This document shows positions 20,786 through 30,354 of a stretch of 64,000 nt of DNA, one piece after another (within the stretch, counting starts at the first letter, position 1; each line of letters begins with the position of its first letter). Source of the DNA: Candidatus Zhuqueibacterota bacterium (GTDB taxonomy: Bacteria; Zhuqueibacterota; Zhuqueibacteria; Thermofontimicrobiales; Sulfurfontimicrobiaceae); assembly GCA_016927835.1 (NCBI GenBank), contig JAFGMA010000045.1, positions 1-64,000 on the forward strand, written 5' to 3'. The notes beneath the pieces were generated by a model. That model ran no database searches and was not told the origin of the DNA. It saw only the letters and a list, made by a program, of their open reading frames with translations. A program made the position numbers and the translations under genes.

Positions 20786-22087
20786 ATGCACATTTTCAAA
20801 GCAACGTGTTGGTTCGTTCTGGGATTGCTGCTATTCATGCTGTCGTGCGCCCCTGGCGACAGTCCGGGCGATCGCCAGGTCATTCGATTCATGTTTTGGG
20901 GCGGATTCAAGGACATGAGCATCTGGCGCGAGATGAAACGCCTCTACGAAGCAAAATATCCGGATCGATTTATTAAATTGGAACTGGTCGCCGGACGCTA
21001 CGAGGACAAATTGAGCCTCTCATTCATTGGCGGCAAAGCGGCTGATGTAATAATGCTCGACGATGACCACTTCAAAATGAATGCATTTTCAGGCAATCTG
21101 CTGGAGTTGACTTCGTATATTAACCGAGATCGCGAGCAACTCGAACTCAATGATTTCTTCAAAAATTCACTGGAGGCGTTTCAACTCGGCGGCAAGCAGT
21201 ATGGGATGCCCTGGGATTGCTTTTCAGTCATTTTATTCTATAACAAAGACCTTTTTGATAAATATAACCTGAAATACCCTTCGGAAAATTATACCTGGGA
21301 TGATCTGCTCCATGCTGCCCAAACCATGACCCGTGATCTCGACGGTGACGGATACAGGGATCAATTCGGTTTCAATTTCGGGCTGAGCCGGCTGAATCTG
21401 ACACCGATTATGTGGACTTTCGGCGGCGGGCTATTGACGAAGGACTGGGAATATTCCGCACTCGGTACGCCTGAATCGCGGCAGGCGATTGACTTTATCC
21501 GGGATATGCTTTATAAATATGAAATTTGCCCCCGATCTGAAGACATGGCGGATATGAATGATTACATCATGCTCTTGACCGGGCGCGTGGGAATAATCAT
21601 GTCGGGAGCGTACACGATTGATCACATTCGATCCATTGGGCAGGGCATGGCATGGGATATCGCCCCGCTGCCAACCGGACCTGCTGGTACGTTCAGCCGC
21701 GCTGCTTTCGACGGACTCGGAATAAATGCGCAGTCAACTGTGAAACAGGAAGCCTGGGATTTCATCAAAATTGTACTCAGCAGCCAGGGACAGGAATTTC
21801 TGGGACGCAGGGCTAAATCTGTGCCGATTAAAATTTCTGATGCGATGACATATTATGTACGCAGCGATACACCGCAAAATGAGGAAATCGTCATTCAGGG
21901 CCTCCAGAATTGCGGGCGCACCATGCCCCAGATTGTTGCCCAGGGAAACCTGGCGCTGTTGGTAGGACAACATTTCCAGGAAATAATGATGCCCGATGCG
22001 GACGTTTCAAAGGAAATCAAACTGGCGGATGAAGCTATCAATAAACTGCTAAAGGAAGTAAGGGAAAAATATCCAACATGGAAATGA
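20786..22087 (+). CDS. Extracellular sugar-binding lipoprotein (family 1 SBP), paralog of 11620-12927
   Basis: Lipobox LFMLSC; VIRFMFWGGFKDMSIWREMKRLYEAKYPDR; DLDGDGYRDQFG. Confidence 0.9.
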   Translation: MHIFKATCWFVLGLLLFMLSCAPGDSPGDRQVIRFMFWGGFKDMSIWREMKRLYEAKYPDRFIKLELVAGRYEDKLSLSFIGGKAADVIMLDDDHFKMNAFSGNLLELTSYINRDREQLELNDFFKNSLEAFQLGGKQYGMPWDCFSVILFYNKDLFDKYNLKYPSENYTWDDLLHAAQTMTRDLDGDGYRDQFGFNFGLSRLNLTPIMWTFGGGLLTKDWEYSALGTPESRQAIDFIRDMLYKYEICPRSEDMADMNDYIMLLTGRVGIIMSGAYTIDHIRSIGQGMAWDIAPLPTGPAGTFSRAAFDGLGINAQSTVKQEAWDFIKIVLSSQGQEFLGRRAKSVPIKISDAMTYYVRSDTPQNEEIVIQGLQNCGRTMPQIVAQGNLALLVGQHFQEIMMPDADVSKEIKLADEAINKLLKEVREKYPTWK

Positions 22088-23007
22088 AACGACAAAAAAA
22101 GCGAACGCTCAATCGAGTAGAAAACTTCTACGGCTATTTATTCGTTTCACCCTGGATCGTCGGATTTCTGTTCTTGACGCTGGGACCCATGCTTTTTTCA
22201 CTGGCGCTTTCTTTTAGCGATTGGAACGCTCACGAATCGCTAAATGCACATGCGTTTGTTGGATTTGATAATTATAAAGAATTGCTTTCGAAAGATCCCC
22301 TCTTCTGGAAAGCGCTTTTCAATACGAGCTATTACGTGATATTTTCCGTTCCCATCGGCATTATTTTCGCCCTGCTCTTGGCGCTATTGCTCAACCAGAA
22401 AATTAAAGGCATCTATGTTTTTCGAACTATTTTTTATATTCCTTCTCTCGTGGCTGGTGTAGCCACGGCTATTCTCTGGCGCTGGATGTTTAATCCCGAT
22501 TTCGGGGTGATTAACTCGGTCCTGAAAATGGGCGGGATCAAAGGACCAGCCTGGTTACAGGATCCTGTGTGGGCAAAACCCGCGCTCATTATAATGAGCC
22601 TGTGGGGAGTTGGCGGAACGATGCTCGTTTTCCTGGCAGGGCTACAAAATATTCCAGGTCATCTATATGAAGTCGCCAAAATCGATGGTGCTTCGCGCTG
22701 GCGCCAATTCTGGCATGTCACCATTCCCATGCTCACCCCGACCATCTTCTTCACCCTGATCATGGGAATCATCGGTTGTTTCCAAATTTTCACATCTGTT
22801 TACATCATGTCTCCCGATAGTGCGGGCGGCACCAAAAATAGCCTGCTGTTTTACGTTCTATACCTGTATCGCAAAGGATTTGTCGAATTTGAAATGGGAT
22901 ATGCCAGCGCGCTGGCGTGGATATTATTCATTATCATCCTTACGTTAACCCTTTTCGTTTTTAGATCGTCAGCACTTTGGGTTTATTACGAGGGAGAGAA
23001 AAAATAA
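22078..23007 (+). CDS. Sugar ABC transporter permease (MalF-like), paralog of 10706-11629
   Basis: EAA loop LYEVAKIDGASRWRQFWHVTIPMLTPTIFFT; overlaps SBP stop. Confidence 0.93.
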   Translation: MEMKRQKKRTLNRVENFYGYLFVSPWIVGFLFLTLGPMLFSLALSFSDWNAHESLNAHAFVGFDNYKELLSKDPLFWKALFNTSYYVIFSVPIGIIFALLLALLLNQKIKGIYVFRTIFYIPSLVAGVATAILWRWMFNPDFGVINSVLKMGGIKGPAWLQDPVWAKPALIIMSLWGVGGTMLVFLAGLQNIPGHLYEVAKIDGASRWRQFWHVTIPMLTPTIFFTLIMGIIGCFQIFTSVYIMSPDSAGGTKNSLLFYVLYLYRKGFVEFEMGYASALAWILFIIILTLTLFVFRSSALWVYYEGEKK

Positions 23008-23873
23008 TGCAATCGGCTATTCTGTCCAAAACTCAAAGCCTGTCTTTTGAACGCAAAGCGGGCAAATTCATTGGCGTCAGCATCTTAACGGTACTCAGCG
23101 CAATCTTCATCATTCCGTTCATCTGGTCGCTGTCGGCGTCGTTCAAGGATTTGCTTCAAATCTATGCAATTCCACACAAGTGGATCCCCAATCCGATCTA
23201 TTTTGAAAATTATGCCAATATTTTCGAGTTGCTGCCCCTTGCCCGGTTCTTTTTGAATACAGTGATTATAACATCACTCTCGCTCATCGGCAACATTTTT
23301 TCATGCTCATTGGTTGCATATAGCTTTGCACGCCTCAGGTGGCGCGGCAAACATGTTCTGTTTATTATCCTGCTAAGCACAACCATGTTGCCGTCGCATG
23401 TTACGCTAATTCCACAATTTTTGATTTTTCAAAAACTTGGATGGCATGATACCTACTTGCCGCTCATTGTCCCGCATTGGTTGGCAGTCAGCGTCTTCAA
23501 TGTGTTTTTGCTGCGCCAGTTTTTTCTTACCATCCCTCTCGAATTGGAGGATGCTGCCAAAATAGATGGCTGTTCTTTTCTCAGAATCTTTTTCCAGATT
23601 ATGATTCCCCTGGCAAAGCCCGCAATGGCGACTATCACCATCCTGTCGTTCATCGGTCATTGGAATATGCTTTTATTACCATTGATTTATTTGCAGTCCT
23701 ATGAAAAATTTCCGATTGCGGTGGGCATCAACATGTTTAAAGATATGTATAGCGCACTACCGCATTATGTAATGGCTGCCTCGATGTTATCGCTGATACC
23801 GATCTTGATCTTATTTTTTCTGGCACAGAAACAGTTTGTCAAAGGCATTATGCTCTCAGGAATTAAAGGCTGA
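23007..23873 (+). CDS. Sugar ABC transporter permease (MalG-like), paralog of 9840-10703
   Basis: ELEDAAKIDGCSFLRIFFQIMIPLAKPAMATITIL; start codon overlaps previous stop (TAATG). Confidence 0.93.
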   Translation: MQSAILSKTQSLSFERKAGKFIGVSILTVLSAIFIIPFIWSLSASFKDLLQIYAIPHKWIPNPIYFENYANIFELLPLARFFLNTVIITSLSLIGNIFSCSLVAYSFARLRWRGKHVLFIILLSTTMLPSHVTLIPQFLIFQKLGWHDTYLPLIVPHWLAVSVFNVFLLRQFFLTIPLELEDAAKIDGCSFLRIFFQIMIPLAKPAMATITILSFIGHWNMLLLPLIYLQSYEKFPIAVGINMFKDMYSALPHYVMAASMLSLIPILILFFLAQKQFVKGIMLSGIKG

Positions 23874-23881
23874 TGCGGTGA

Positions 23882-25603
23882 ATGGCTCTAATAACGCGGC
23901 AGGTTTTCGGAGAAGAATCGATGATAATCGATCTCGACAAGGTTCCCTTCAGCAAATTCGGTTCGTATCTCATGCTTTCCACTGCACGACAGCGAGTAGA
24001 TGATCCGAACCTCTACATTCGATCGGCACATTCAGGCAAAGGGATTGCGCATATTTTCAAAATCACTTTAGCCAGACACGGTGAAAATATCCCTTATAAA
24101 ATCACCGCAACGCCATGGCAGGTGAGACTTGAAAGTCAAAACGGCGCAGTCGAGTTCTGTTTCAAAAATGTGAATACGATTGCGTTTACGGGCACGAATG
24201 TCGACATCTGTTTTGAATTGTTCGAAGTCGGCAGCTTCGGAAACGCAATACAGCGTTCACCCCAACATTGCCAGGTGCTCGCCTGGAATAATCGCCTGGT
24301 ATTTCTATTTTCGGCAATCGAAGGCGAATTGCAGATCGACGCGCCGTGGATATCTGAAAAATGTCGCTGGGTTAAACTCATCTTCTCCGGGGAAAAAATT
24401 GGCGGGCTTATCGAAGCCGGGCGCCGGGAAATAGTGCCGCGGATGATGCAGGCGGATTTCCCGGCTATTAAACGAGATGCGCAAAAAGAGTTCGAAGCAT
24501 GGCTGGCGAAAATGCCCCCTGTACCCGATACCTATTTAAATTCGGCTAAATTAGCGTGGTATATTTTATGGGAAAGCGTAGTTGAGCCCGACGGTTTTTT
24601 CAAGCGCCCGGCAATGCTTTCTTCAAAAAACTGGATGCCCAGCGTCTGGGCGTGGGACCATTGCTTCAATGTACTCGCCCTGGCAAGATCGGCACCGGAA
24701 CTCGCCTGGGATCAATTCATGCTCATGTTTGATGCTCAGTTGCCCAATGGCGCGCTGCCGGATGCGATTAATAATACATCTCTAACCACGGTTTTTACCA
24801 AACCACCTATTCATGGCTGGACACTTCGGGTATTAATGGAGCGCAGCAAATGTGTCGACGGGCAAAAACTGCGTGAAATTTATGCTCCGCTAAAACGTTG
24901 GACTGACTGGTGGTTCGAAGAAAGGGATGATGACGCCGACGGCATCCCGCAATATAATCACGGAAACGACAGCGGTTGGGATAATGCGACTGTTTTTGAT
25001 GAAGGCGCGCCCATCGAATCACCTGACCTGTCTGCCTACCTGATCGTCCAGATGGACGTACTCGCGACGATTGCAGCAGAACTTGGCTTTGGGGCGGCTG
25101 CAAAAAACTGGCAAAGCCGCGCGGATCAACTGCTGAGAAAGATGCTTGATCATTTCTGGCAGAAAGATGGCTTCGTGAGTAAACACAACCGAACGCATCG
25201 CGTTGTGAATGCGCCATTGAGCCTTTTGAATTTCATGCCACTCGTGCTGGGAACTCGGCTTGAACGAAACTATCGAGATCATTTGGTGAAAAAGCTTTTT
25301 GCGTCGGGCTTTGTCACAGACTTCGGACTTGCAACTGAATCTACAGAAAGCAAGCCCTTCAATCCGAAAGGCTATTGGCGCGGTCCGATATGGCCCTCTC
25401 CGCTGCTGATACTGGTCGATAGCTTGCTCCGAATCGGCAACAAAGCTGAAGCCACAGAGATTGCTCATAAATTTTGTAATATGGTGAATGGGCAGCCAGG
25501 AATATACGAAAATTACGATCCGGTTACCGGGGAAGGATTGTGCGATCCGGCTTACACCTGGACAGCATCCGTTTTTTTAGTGCTGCTTGAAGATTTTTTT
25601 TGA
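23882..25603 (+). CDS. GH63/trehalase-like (alpha/alpha)6-barrel glycosidase
   Basis: NWMPSVWAWDHCFNVLALA, GNDSGWDNATVFDEGAPIESPDLSAYLIVQMDVLA, NPKGYWRGPIWPSPLLILVDSLLR, YENYDPVTGEGLCDPAYTWTASVFLVLL. Confidence 0.82.
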   Translation: MALITRQVFGEESMIIDLDKVPFSKFGSYLMLSTARQRVDDPNLYIRSAHSGKGIAHIFKITLARHGENIPYKITATPWQVRLESQNGAVEFCFKNVNTIAFTGTNVDICFELFEVGSFGNAIQRSPQHCQVLAWNNRLVFLFSAIEGELQIDAPWISEKCRWVKLIFSGEKIGGLIEAGRREIVPRMMQADFPAIKRDAQKEFEAWLAKMPPVPDTYLNSAKLAWYILWESVVEPDGFFKRPAMLSSKNWMPSVWAWDHCFNVLALARSAPELAWDQFMLMFDAQLPNGALPDAINNTSLTTVFTKPPIHGWTLRVLMERSKCVDGQKLREIYAPLKRWTDWWFEERDDDADGIPQYNHGNDSGWDNATVFDEGAPIESPDLSAYLIVQMDVLATIAAELGFGAAAKNWQSRADQLLRKMLDHFWQKDGFVSKHNRTHRVVNAPLSLLNFMPLVLGTRLERNYRDHLVKKLFASGFVTDFGLATESTESKPFNPKGYWRGPIWPSPLLILVDSLLRIGNKAEATEIAHKFCNMVNGQPGIYENYDPVTGEGLCDPAYTWTASVFLVLLEDFF

Positions 25604-25731
25604 AATGTAAAAATCACTTCTTAATGTCAATTTATTAAGAATTTAAATCTATTTCATCAATTTCAAAATTTAAAAAAAATTAAAATTTAAAAAAAAGCAC
25701 TTGACTTTTTGAAAAAAATATATAACATTGG

Positions 25732-25749
25732 TTTTGCATGATTGCAAAA
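25732..25749. promoter_or_regulatory. 18-bp perfect palindromic candidate operator TTTTGCA-TGAT-TGCAAAA
   Basis: Seen directly; just downstream of TTGACT...TAACAT promoter-like hexamers. Confidence 0.5.
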
Positions 25750-25800
25750 GTTTGAATAGAAATTCAAAGAATTAGTGTTCATATTTTTTTGACAGGAATG

Positions 25801-25827
25801 CAACACGGTTAATAGAGTTAGCAAAGT
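25801..25827 (+). promoter_or_regulatory. Copy of AACACGGTTAAYA..GTTA motif
   Basis: CAACACGGTTAATAGAGTTAGCAAAGTG; 24/27 match to the copy at 26159. Confidence 0.5.
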
Positions 25828-26014
25828 GAAACGACTGACAAACAGCTTTAAAAAGATAATCAGGCTGAGAATATAAACCTCTTAAATGATATCAGAGCTT
25901 TTAAGGATTCGAGTTCAATCGAGCCAGATATACTCATTGCGGATTAAAATGTAACACCTCGGTCATTCAGGAGGAATCTGTTATATTTCGGAATAGGATG
26001 TTAATTTTTTACAT

Positions 26015-26024
26015 GTTACGTAAC
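26015..26024. promoter_or_regulatory. 10-bp perfect palindrome GTTACGTAAC with central CG, candidate operator
   Basis: ACATGTTACGTAACCG read directly, upstream of the GntR/LacI-type regulator. Confidence 0.45.
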
Positions 26025-26158
26025 CGAAAAAAGATTCTTCCAGAATGACAAGCTCACGATATAAAGTTACAAAACAACCCAAAATAAGTATATAATAAAG
26101 TTGTTTTGTGGGTGCTCGGAGATCGAAGATGTGTAACGCATTTTTTTTATTCTGCTAG

Positions 26159-26187
26159 TAACACGGTTAATACAGTTATCAGAGTGG
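26159..26187 (+). promoter_or_regulatory. Copy of AACACGGTTAAYA..GTTA motif
   Basis: TAACACGGTTAATACAGTTATCAGAGTGG, about 115 bp upstream of regulator start. Confidence 0.5.
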
Positions 26188-26301
26188 TTACGATCTCTCT
26201 GTTGTATATGCAAACACGATTACAGCACTCCATCCTGAGTGTTTAACAATAAACACGATATGTTACATTAGCCAAAACTAACCATAGCAAGGTATTTGAA
26301 A

Positions 26302-27468
26302 ATGGCACTTGATTATAAGAATCCGATTCCCCTTTATCTTCAAATTATTGAAGATATTCAAGAAAATATTTTAAAAGGAGTTTATAAACCAAACACGCCA
26401 TTGCCTTCATTAACCGAATTGTGCAAAATGTATGATGCCGGACGCAGCACGATCCACCGCGCATTGCAAACACTCATTTCATCGGGCAAAATCTACAGCC
26501 GTGTTGGCAAAGGATTGTATGTCAATGATTCCCATCCTCTTACGCCATTTCCAAAATTGAAAAACATCATCGTTGTGACCAATAGTCTGACGAATGTGAC
26601 CAATACCTATATTTCCGGCTTCGAGCAGGCAGCAAAAGAGTACGAGTGTTATTTGCACATTTTATTGGCGCAAGAAGAGCGCGGCAACCATGACGTCATG
26701 CTGAAAAATATTTTAAGTCTGGATTCCAAAACTATTGTCTTTTTGAATGGTATCCGAACCAGCGAAGATCAGGCTTTGGTTGATATGATGTTTGAGGCAG
26801 GATTGACCCTTGTGTCACCGTATTATACCCAGGACAAACGCATCATATTTATTGGCGTGAATCCTGAAACCATTGGTAAAATGGCAACCAATCACCTGAT
26901 TAAACTGGGCTATCAACGAATCGGCTATGTAGGACCTATGTCCGAAGAATCCCAGCCGTCCCATAAATTGAAATTACGGGGATACAAAAGCGCGCTATCC
27001 GAAAATAATCTCAATTTCAATCCTAATTTGGTCATCAATTTATCGAATCTTCAGATTACGGGAAATAAAAAAGATATTCCGATTTACCAGGAGAAATTAA
27101 ATGCATATATCAACCAGGCTATCAAGAACGAGCAAATCAATCTAGAAAATCGACCGGATGCTATTTTTGCTTACAATGATTTTATCGCATTCGCGCTGAT
27201 TGAAGTACTAAGAAAACACAACTACTATGTTCCGAAAGATATTGCTATTGTTGGTGATGGTGACTATGAATCGATGAGTCACTTAACTTCCGGATTTCTT
27301 ACCTCTGTCCACAGACCTGTTTTATCCATCGCACGAGAAAGTATCAGATACATACTTGGCAAAAAAACAATCTCCAAAAAATCAGGACCGAAAAATATTT
27401 ACCTCACACCGCAGGTTGTTATCAGGGAATCCTGCGGCAGCCTGAGCTTCGACACTGAAAATATATAA
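26302..27468 (+). CDS. Transcriptional regulator: GntR-type winged HTH + LacI/periplasmic-binding-type sensor domain (AraR-like architecture)
   Basis: PIPLYLQIIEDIQENILKGVYKPNTPLPSLTELCKMYDAGRSTIHRALQTLISSGKIYSRVGKG; C-terminal PDAIFAYNDFIAFALIEVLRKHNYYVPKDIAIVGDGDYE. Confidence 0.9.
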   Translation: MALDYKNPIPLYLQIIEDIQENILKGVYKPNTPLPSLTELCKMYDAGRSTIHRALQTLISSGKIYSRVGKGLYVNDSHPLTPFPKLKNIIVVTNSLTNVTNTYISGFEQAAKEYECYLHILLAQEERGNHDVMLKNILSLDSKTIVFLNGIRTSEDQALVDMMFEAGLTLVSPYYTQDKRIIFIGVNPETIGKMATNHLIKLGYQRIGYVGPMSEESQPSHKLKLRGYKSALSENNLNFNPNLVINLSNLQITGNKKDIPIYQEKLNAYINQAIKNEQINLENRPDAIFAYNDFIAFALIEVLRKHNYYVPKDIAIVGDGDYESMSHLTSGFLTSVHRPVLSIARESIRYILGKKTISKKSGPKNIYLTPQVVIRESCGSLSFDTENI

Positions 27469-27606
27469 GGTGATGTATTAGAAAATTTTTAATGATACAA
27501 AACCAGTCTCAATTAGGATCGCTTTGCAGTTATTGTGTAAGATTTTCTTTAATTTCAATCATTGAAGAAAAAGCCCAGAAAATTGACTAAATTGGAGGCA
27601 TTCGAC

Positions 27607-30315
27607 ATGATAATCGAACGGAAGCCGTTCTGCTGGAAGTTTATTCTCTATTCATGGATTCTGCTGCTCCTATCTACGAATCTGCTTCTGGCGGGTGCAA
27701 CAGGAAAAATATCAGGCAGAATAACCGATGCCAGGACAGGGGAAGCGTTATCCGTTGCAGAAGTTTTGCTCACCCATATCTATGTAGGCAATCAAGCGGT
27801 TGAAATGTCCCCACCAAAGGGTGCTGCTGCTGATATGGATGGTCGGTTTGTGCTACTGAATGTGAATCCGGGAAAATATAACGTTCAAGTCAGGATGATG
27901 GGGTATACCTCGAAAATCATTCCTGGTGTCAGAGTATCCATCAACCGGACCACGCCGCTGAACGTGTCGCTAGATCCAACCGTCATCGAAGGGGAAGCGG
28001 TAACCGTAACCGCGCCGAGAGATTTGATAAAGCGCGATATGACCTCATCGATCAAAACAGTATCCGCCGATGATATGGAAAAATTCAATCTGGAAAGCGT
28101 GGGCGCGGTGGTTCAATTGCAGCCCGGAGTGGTTGAAGGGCATTTCAGAGGCGGGCGTGCCGATGAAGTGATCTACCTGATCGACGGCATTCAGTCGGGG
28201 CTCTCCCTCCACGCGGATGCGGTTCAGGAAATCGAAGTGATCAGCGGAACCTTCAATGCTGAATATGGCAAAGCGATGAGCGGCATCGTCAACGTGGCTC
28301 CTAAAGAAGGCAGTGCAACGTATACCGGCAGCCTGAAACTCTTCACATCAAATTGGCTCACCAACTATGACTACATCGGTCTGGATAAATCAGACATATT
28401 TCATGGAACGGAGGCGCGCTTTCACCTTGCCGGTCCCATTCCATTTACTCGCAACAACATCAAGTTCTATATGCATGGAACGACATCCGATAGCAAGGGG
28501 CTTTATTACGGAATTCGCAGGTACAACATGTGGGATATGAGCCTGATATCCACCAGCATTCCAAGGGAAGACTGGATCGATATCCATACCGGCGATATGG
28601 CAAAAATCCCAATGAGTCAAAGCCAGTCATATCAGTTGATGACGAACCTGGTATGGCGTGCGCCTTTAAATCTCAAGCTGAGTTTGCTTCACCAGTATCA
28701 GTATTCCGAGGGACAGGCAGGCTACAATCACAGCTATAAATATACACCGGATCGAACAAATCAGAACTGGTCTGAGAACCAGAGCATTGCATTTGCCATA
28801 ACCCATACACTGGGCGAAAGAGCATTCCACGAATTCAGAGCGCTGTATGCCGACTATTGGAGCCAGAGCTCGCGATACAAAGATCCGTATGACAATCGAT
28901 ATGTTCATGACAAATACAGCACGTCCATGGGGGGATTTGCTACAGGTGGGAATGATAAAGGTTTTTCGTACAACGATAACAAACGCCTTGAGTTGAAGTA
29001 CGATTTGACTTGGCAGCTCACCAGCCATCATGAAATAAAACTCGGTACAGATTTCGTTAAACTGGATTTTGCGCCCTATAGCTTTACCCTGCAAAATAAG
29101 TGGAAAAATACTGAATATGAAGCCACCCGTTATGAACCGGTTATCTGGGCGGATACAACCATTTATTCAAATCGTTATGAAAAAACACCTTATGAATTTT
29201 CCGCATATCTTCAGGATAAATCGGAATACAATAAGCTGGTAATTAATTATGGATTGCGCTACGATTGGTTCGATCCGAAAACGATTTATCCCACTGATAT
29301 CCGCAATCCGGCAAACCGTATCGTTGGCTCGCGCAAAACCGAATACGCCGATGCCGAGCCGCAATATCAATTGAGTCCGCGTCTCGGATTATCGTACCAG
29401 GTGGCAGACGTCGCCGCGCTGCATTTCAGCTATGGGCATTTCTTTCAAATTCCCGGATACGGCTCAATGTATCAGAATCCGGATTACAAAATTGCCTCGG
29501 TCAATTATGGATCCACAATTGGCAATCCCAATATAAAAGCCGAAAAAACCGTGAAATACGAACTTGGATTGCAATTGGAGGTTCTCGAAGGAATGGTGCT
29601 GAATACGACTGTATTCTACCATGATATCTATAACCTGGAAACCATCCGCCCGATTGAAACCTATGACGCCATTATTTTCGGCTACTACGTCAATAAAGAC
29701 TATGCCATGTCAAAAGGTTTAACCCTCGGTCTGGATTATATTACACAAATGCTCAGTTTCAATCTCGCGTATACACTGCAATATGCCGAAGGCAATGCCA
29801 GCGAACCAGGCAGCAATTTTTACAAAGCCGCGGATAACATCGATCCGATTTCCAAATTTGTGCCGCTCGATTGGGATCAGCGGCACACATTTAATATGGC
29901 AGTGGGCTACAATACACCCAAATTCGGTGCATCGTTTATTTCCAGGCTTGGCTCTGGTACGCGATATACGCTGGAACCTTATGATAAAAGCCGTCTGGCG
30001 CTCATTAATATCCCCGAAAATAGCATGACCAAGCCCAGGACAATTTATGCGGATTTAACAGCATATTACAACCTGACTTTTCTCAAAATGGGCAACATCA
30101 CGCCGCAACTCGGATTCTATATCTACAACATTTTCGATCACCGGAATGAGATAGTGGTGTATAACGATAGCGGACGTTCCGGTTCGACCCTAACGATTGA
30201 GGATGCTCGGGATGACTATATCAGCACCTTCACAACCATAGAAGATCTGTATTATCGACCCAATTATTATAGTGCACCAAGATCATGGAAACTGGAATTA
30301 GGTATTTCTTTCTAA
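27607..30315 (+). CDS. TonB-dependent receptor with carboxypeptidase-regulatory-like N-terminal domain
   Basis: GKISGRITDARTGEALSVAEVLL; NVQVRMMGYTSKIIPGVRVSINRTTPLNVSLDPTVIEGEAVTVTAPRDL; LYYRPNYYSAPRSWKLELGISF; start at ATG after GGAGG. Confidence 0.9.
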   Translation: MIIERKPFCWKFILYSWILLLLSTNLLLAGATGKISGRITDARTGEALSVAEVLLTHIYVGNQAVEMSPPKGAAADMDGRFVLLNVNPGKYNVQVRMMGYTSKIIPGVRVSINRTTPLNVSLDPTVIEGEAVTVTAPRDLIKRDMTSSIKTVSADDMEKFNLESVGAVVQLQPGVVEGHFRGGRADEVIYLIDGIQSGLSLHADAVQEIEVISGTFNAEYGKAMSGIVNVAPKEGSATYTGSLKLFTSNWLTNYDYIGLDKSDIFHGTEARFHLAGPIPFTRNNIKFYMHGTTSDSKGLYYGIRRYNMWDMSLISTSIPREDWIDIHTGDMAKIPMSQSQSYQLMTNLVWRAPLNLKLSLLHQYQYSEGQAGYNHSYKYTPDRTNQNWSENQSIAFAITHTLGERAFHEFRALYADYWSQSSRYKDPYDNRYVHDKYSTSMGGFATGGNDKGFSYNDNKRLELKYDLTWQLTSHHEIKLGTDFVKLDFAPYSFTLQNKWKNTEYEATRYEPVIWADTTIYSNRYEKTPYEFSAYLQDKSEYNKLVINYGLRYDWFDPKTIYPTDIRNPANRIVGSRKTEYADAEPQYQLSPRLGLSYQVADVAALHFSYGHFFQIPGYGSMYQNPDYKIASVNYGSTIGNPNIKAEKTVKYELGLQLEVLEGMVLNTTVFYHDIYNLETIRPIETYDAIIFGYYVNKDYAMSKGLTLGLDYITQMLSFNLAYTLQYAEGNASEPGSNFYKAADNIDPISKFVPLDWDQRHTFNMAVGYNTPKFGASFISRLGSGTRYTLEPYDKSRLALINIPENSMTKPRTIYADLTAYYNLTFLKMGNITPQLGFYIYNIFDHRNEIVVYNDSGRSGSTLTIEDARDDYISTFTTIEDLYYRPNYYSAPRSWKLELGISF

Positions 30316-30354
30316 ATAACTCAAGTGCGTTTGTCACATTCAGCGAGGTGAGGA

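Noticed and set aside
25604-26301. CRISPR-like or tandem array in the AT-rich gap
   Set aside because: Repeats are two to three short motif copies without regular spacing or spacers.
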